From assembly GCA_016873375.1 (NCBI GenBank), contig VGXJ01000054.1, forward strand, positions 1 through 8,970: DNA of 8,970 nt, given 5' to 3'. This document shows positions 6,502 to 8,970 of the stretch, piece after piece. The position numbers and the translations under genes were made by a program. Within the stretch, counting starts at the first letter, position 1. Each line of letters opens with the position of its first letter. The notes beneath the pieces were generated by a model that worked only from the letters and a program-made list of their open reading frames with translations, ran no database searches and was not told where the DNA came from. The stretch is from Phycisphaerae bacterium. GTDB lineage: Bacteria > Planctomycetota > Phycisphaerae > Phycisphaerales > SM1A02.

Positions 6502-8970
6502 TCAGGGGCAGGCGCCCCAGGCGCCGAGCATGACGCCAAGGTCAGCACCGTCGATCGTGCCGTTGCCGTCCAAATCGGCCGAGCCCGCGCCGCCCCACTG
6601 GCCAAGCAGCGTGCCAAGATCGGCGCCATTGACCGCGCCATTGTCGTCGAGGTCACCCGTGCAGGCCGGGGCCTGCGTGCACACCACTCGCTCGATGCGG
6701 ATCGAGTCGATGGCGGCCTCGGTCAACGAGTTGTTGGGGTTGTCGCGAGCGACGAAGCGGATCTGCATCGTGTCGCCGGGTACCAAGGCCGCACTCAGGT
6801 TGCCGGTGCGGACGGTCCAGAACCCCGTGTTCGACGAGAAGGTCTCGAGGTTGCGCCACGCACCGCCATCGACGCGCACATCGACCGTCAGCGAGTCCAC
6901 TTCAGCAGCAGTGGGTTCAATGCAGGCGAACCAACGCGCATAGGAGATGCTCACGTCCTGGCCGCCGATGGTGAAGACCGGCGAGACCAGCACGGTGGGA
7001 CCGCCGTCAAGGTCACCCGAGGCTGCGGTGCCGCCAGCACCACCCTGACCTGTGAACCAGCACTTCACGCCGGTTGCCGAGTGGTCCAGCTCCGGCTGCA
7101 CCGGGGTGGCGCCGCTGCTGGTGCCGATCGGATCACCAAGTTCCCATGCGCCGAACGTGACGGAGGTGTTCTCGACGGTCCAGCCTTCGGTGCCGTCCTC
7201 GAACTCGGTCGAGTAGACCAACTCGGTCCCGGAGACCGGATCGAGCGCGAACGGACCCGTCGCACCGCCGCTCGGCAGGGTCCAGGTTGCAGTGCCGGTG
7301 TTTGAGAGCTGTGCGGAGATGTACCAATCCAGGCTCTGGCTGCAGTCGAGCGCTGGGAGGTTCACCAGGAACTGCGTCGATGACACGCTCGGAAGTGCTG
7401 ACTCAGACCATGCCCCATTGTTGATGCGGGTGAAGAGCTTGGCGCTGCCGGAGACAATGGAACCACCGCCGACGATGGCGGCGTTGGCAGTCAGTGTGGT
7501 CGCCTGTCCAGGGGGGACCGTGGCGGGTGCGCCGCCCACGATCGACCAGTTCATGTTGATCGGGGGCACGTTCATGTAGACGTTGATCCCGCCGCAGGTG
7601 CCCGACACGATGTCGCGCCAGCCGTCACCATTGATGTCAAAGAGCGCCGCGTCAGTCCAGCCGGTCTGCTCGGCCGCCGGCACGGTGCCAGCTTCGTTCA
7701 CGAGCAGCGCGCTGTCAGCCCCGGTGTTCCGGTAGAACTTGGTCGTTCGGCCGCTGGTCGGGCAGAACGGCCCAAGGTCGCTGTCGACGTCGGTCACGAT
7801 GACATCCTTGCGGCCATCGTTGTTGAGGTCGGCAATGGCGATGGAGTTGCCGAACTCCGAGGGGCTGCCGGAGATCACGAACGTGGTGAAGTTGGCGAGG
7901 CCATCGGAGCCGTTGCCGGAGTTGAGGCAGTACCGGTCCTGGCCGTCGTCAGCCACGATGAAGTCGAGCTTGCCATCGCCGTTGAGGTCATCCACACCAA
8001 GGCCGTAGGGAGCCAGATTCGGATAGACCACGTCCTTGGTCCACGACGTTGCGCCTGCGTTGGGGTAATAGACCGCCACGTCCTGGCCGGAGGTGAGGGT
8101 GTTCACGCGCATGACATCCATGCGCCCGTCCTGGTTGAAATCGCCCGGCTCGCACATGTTGCCAAACTCGCTCGCGAGCTGGGCGGCCGTCATGCGAGTC
8201 GTGCCTGAATCGGTGAAGAAGCCCGGGTTCGCGGCACCCTGGTTGATGAGCAGGCGGTTGTCGTAATCCTTGGCAGCGTCCTCGGCGGGGGACTGCTGGC
8301 ACTCGCCAGCGTCCACCGTGTCGCCGTCGGAGTTCAGGTCGTAGCAAATCGTCTGGCCGACGGTCTCGGGCGTGTCGTAATCGACGAAGTAGATGTCGAT
8401 GTAACCGTCGCCGGTGTAGTCAGCCAGCGCGGCATCGCACGCTCGCGGATTCGCCGCCACGCCGGTCTTGCTGACCATCGTGGGGATGCGGTTGTCTTCG
8501 AAGCGGAAGCCCTGCCACTGGCCCTGCGCGTTGTTGCCCAAGTTGCGATACACGCGCGGCTGGCCGAGCATGGCGCTGACCTGGTCGCTCATGGTGGTCA
8601 CGGTGATCAGGTCAAGCCAGCCGTCGTTGTCCACATCGAAGGCCTCGACGTCGCGGTCGTTGGCAGGGTCAAGCATGCCCAGCGACCCCGCCGCGTCCGA
8701 CGCCGAGCCGAACTCGACTGTGCGGTCAACCAGCACGCCGCTCTCGTTCATGAAGAGGATGTCGCGGAAGCCGCCCTGGACCGAGCCGGGGAACTTGCGC
8801 ATGCAAGCAAGGTCGAGATCGCCGTCCCGGTCGAAGTCGCCGACGGCGAAATCGTGCTCCAGGTTCGTGTTCACGATGAGCGAGGGGCTTGCCACCATGC
8901 GGCTCGAGGTCTGCTTCTGGAATGATGCCCAAGTGGTGCCCTGGGCGTTGGCCGAGGCGGTGATCGCGAC
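6502..8970 (-). CDS. secreted FG-GAP/VCBS repeat protein with C-terminal dockerin-like duplication (5' end outside window)
   Basis: The frame is open to the right edge, giving 822 visible residues ending at TGA 6502-6504. An ATG at 8898 exists, but the frame continues upstream as VAITASANAQG, which reads as the end of a signal peptide (cleavage after ANA), so the real start is outside the window. Counting from that internal Met, residues 15-440 carry seven or eight FG-GAP/VCBS calcium loops (21-29, 88-96, 160-168, 187-199 variant, 253-261, 304-312, 357-365, 421-429), expected to fold as a beta-propeller. Residues about 447-555 look like an Ig-like sandwich. Residues about 560-740 begin YSTEFEDGTEGWTVEN and resemble MAM/jelly-roll modules of secreted enzymes. 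A duplicated dockerin-like motif follows, flanked by C746 and C797. No catalytic motif is seen. It is most likely a cell-surface or secreted binding protein, convergent with and probably transcribed separately from the cytochrome group. Confidence 0.88.
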   Translation of the reverse strand, partial: VAITASANAQGTTWASFQKQTSSRMVASPSLIVNTNLEHDFAVGDFDRDGDLDLACMRKFPGSVQGGFRDILFMNESGVLVDRTVEFGSASDAAGSLGMLDPANDRDVEAFDVDNDGWLDLITVTTMSDQVSAMLGQPRVYRNLGNNAQGQWQGFRFEDNRIPTMVSKTGVAANPRACDAALADYTGDGYIDIYFVDYDTPETVGQTICYDLNSDGDTVDAGECQQSPAEDAAKDYDNRLLINQGAANPGFFTDSGTTRMTAAQLASEFGNMCEPGDFNQDGRMDVMRVNTLTSGQDVAVYYPNAGATSWTKDVVYPNLAPYGLGVDDLNGDGKLDFIVADDGQDRYCLNSGNGSDGLANFTTFVISGSPSEFGNSIAIADLNNDGRKDVIVTDVDSDLGPFCPTSGRTTKFYRNTGADSALLVNEAGTVPAAEQTGWTDAALFDINGDGWRDIVSGTCGGINVYMNVPPINMNWSIVGGAPATVPPGQATTLTANAAIVGGGSIVSGSAKLFTRINNGAWSESALPSVSSTQFLVNLPALDCSQSLDWYISAQLSNTGTATWTLPSGGATGPFALDPVSGTELVYSTEFEDGTEGWTVENTSVTFGAWELGDPIGTSSGATPVQPELDHSATGVKCWFTGQGGAGGTAASGDLDGGPTVLVSPVFTIGGQDVSISYARWFACIEPTAAEVDSLTVDVRVDGGAWRNLETFSSNTGFWTVRTGNLSAALVPGDTMQIRFVARDNPNNSLTEAAIDSIRIERVVCTQAPACTGDLDDNGAVNGADLGTLLGQWGGAGSADLDGNGTIDGADLGVMLGAWGACP
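6511..6657 (-). repeat. tandem dockerin-like calcium motif (two 23-residue copies)
   Basis: Copy 1 begins GDLDDNGAVNGADLG and copy 2 begins ADLDGNGTIDGADLG, 26 residues apart; both end in LG-x-WG. The D-x-D-x-NG-x-[VI]-[ND]-G-x-D spacing is that of the calcium loop of type I dockerins. Such C-terminal pairs are common on secreted planctomycete proteins, where their binding partner is generally not known. Confidence 0.8.
8944..8970 (-). other. C-terminal part of a signal peptide
   Basis: The minus-strand codons at the window edge read V-A-I-T-A-S-A-N-A, then Q-G-T-T. The small-residue run ending in A-N-A fits a signal peptidase I site between nt 8944 and 8943. The hydrophobic core and start codon would lie further right. 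Confidence 0.6.

Noticed and set aside
6148..7305. 385-codon plus-strand open frame running from the CRTAC1-like gene across the terminator into the minus-strand gene
   Set aside because: It crosses the strong hairpin and overlaps two well-supported genes on different strands; the translation shows no domain and appears to be a composition artefact.
1..8970. CRISPR array, tRNA or rRNA genes, insertion sequences, prophage genes
   Set aside because: No regularly spaced direct repeats, no RNA gene signatures and no transposase or integrase motifs were seen; nearly all of the window is explained by four coding regions.

Overview
The window looks like a high-GC planctomycete chromosome segment, most likely of the class Phycisphaerae. 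The main pointers are the C-terminal duplicated dockerin-like motif on the last gene (a G/A-DLD-x-NG core ending in LG-x-WG), which is typical of secreted proteins in that group, and the abundance of FG-GAP/VCBS and ASPIC/UnbV proteins beside multihaem cytochromes. This assignment is inferred from protein style; no marker gene is present.

Layout: (1) nt 1-1452, plus strand: the 3' part of a large FG-GAP/ASPIC-UnbV protein whose start lies left of the window. (2) nt 1453-1574: a short intergenic region with a possible -10 element placed for leaderless translation. (3) nt 1575-4520, plus: an unusual 981-residue membrane cytochrome with five N-terminal membrane helices carrying paired histidines, a five-CXXCH c-type cytochrome domain, a beta-rich domain, an Ala/Pro linker and C-terminal TPR-like repeats. 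(4) nt 4556-6436, plus, 35 nt downstream: a complete CRTAC1-type protein (signal anchor, FG-GAP/VCBS propeller with calcium loops, ASPIC/UnbV end). (5) nt 6451-6475: a strong GC hairpin whose U-rich side serves the minus strand. (6) nt 6502-8970, minus: a secreted FG-GAP protein with two further beta-sandwich regions and a C-terminal dockerin-like duplication; its start lies right of the window, with only the end of its signal peptide visible.

The three plus-strand genes look like one functional group: an integral membrane multihaem cytochrome flanked by two ASPIC/UnbV propeller proteins. My working inference is a membrane-to-periplasm electron-transfer module, with quinol-side b-type haems feeding five periplasmic c haems and the propeller and TPR parts acting as scaffold or docking surfaces. 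No substrate or terminal acceptor can be read from the sequence. The minus-strand gene converges on the group and is probably transcribed independently. I see no tRNA, rRNA, CRISPR array, insertion sequence or other mobile element.
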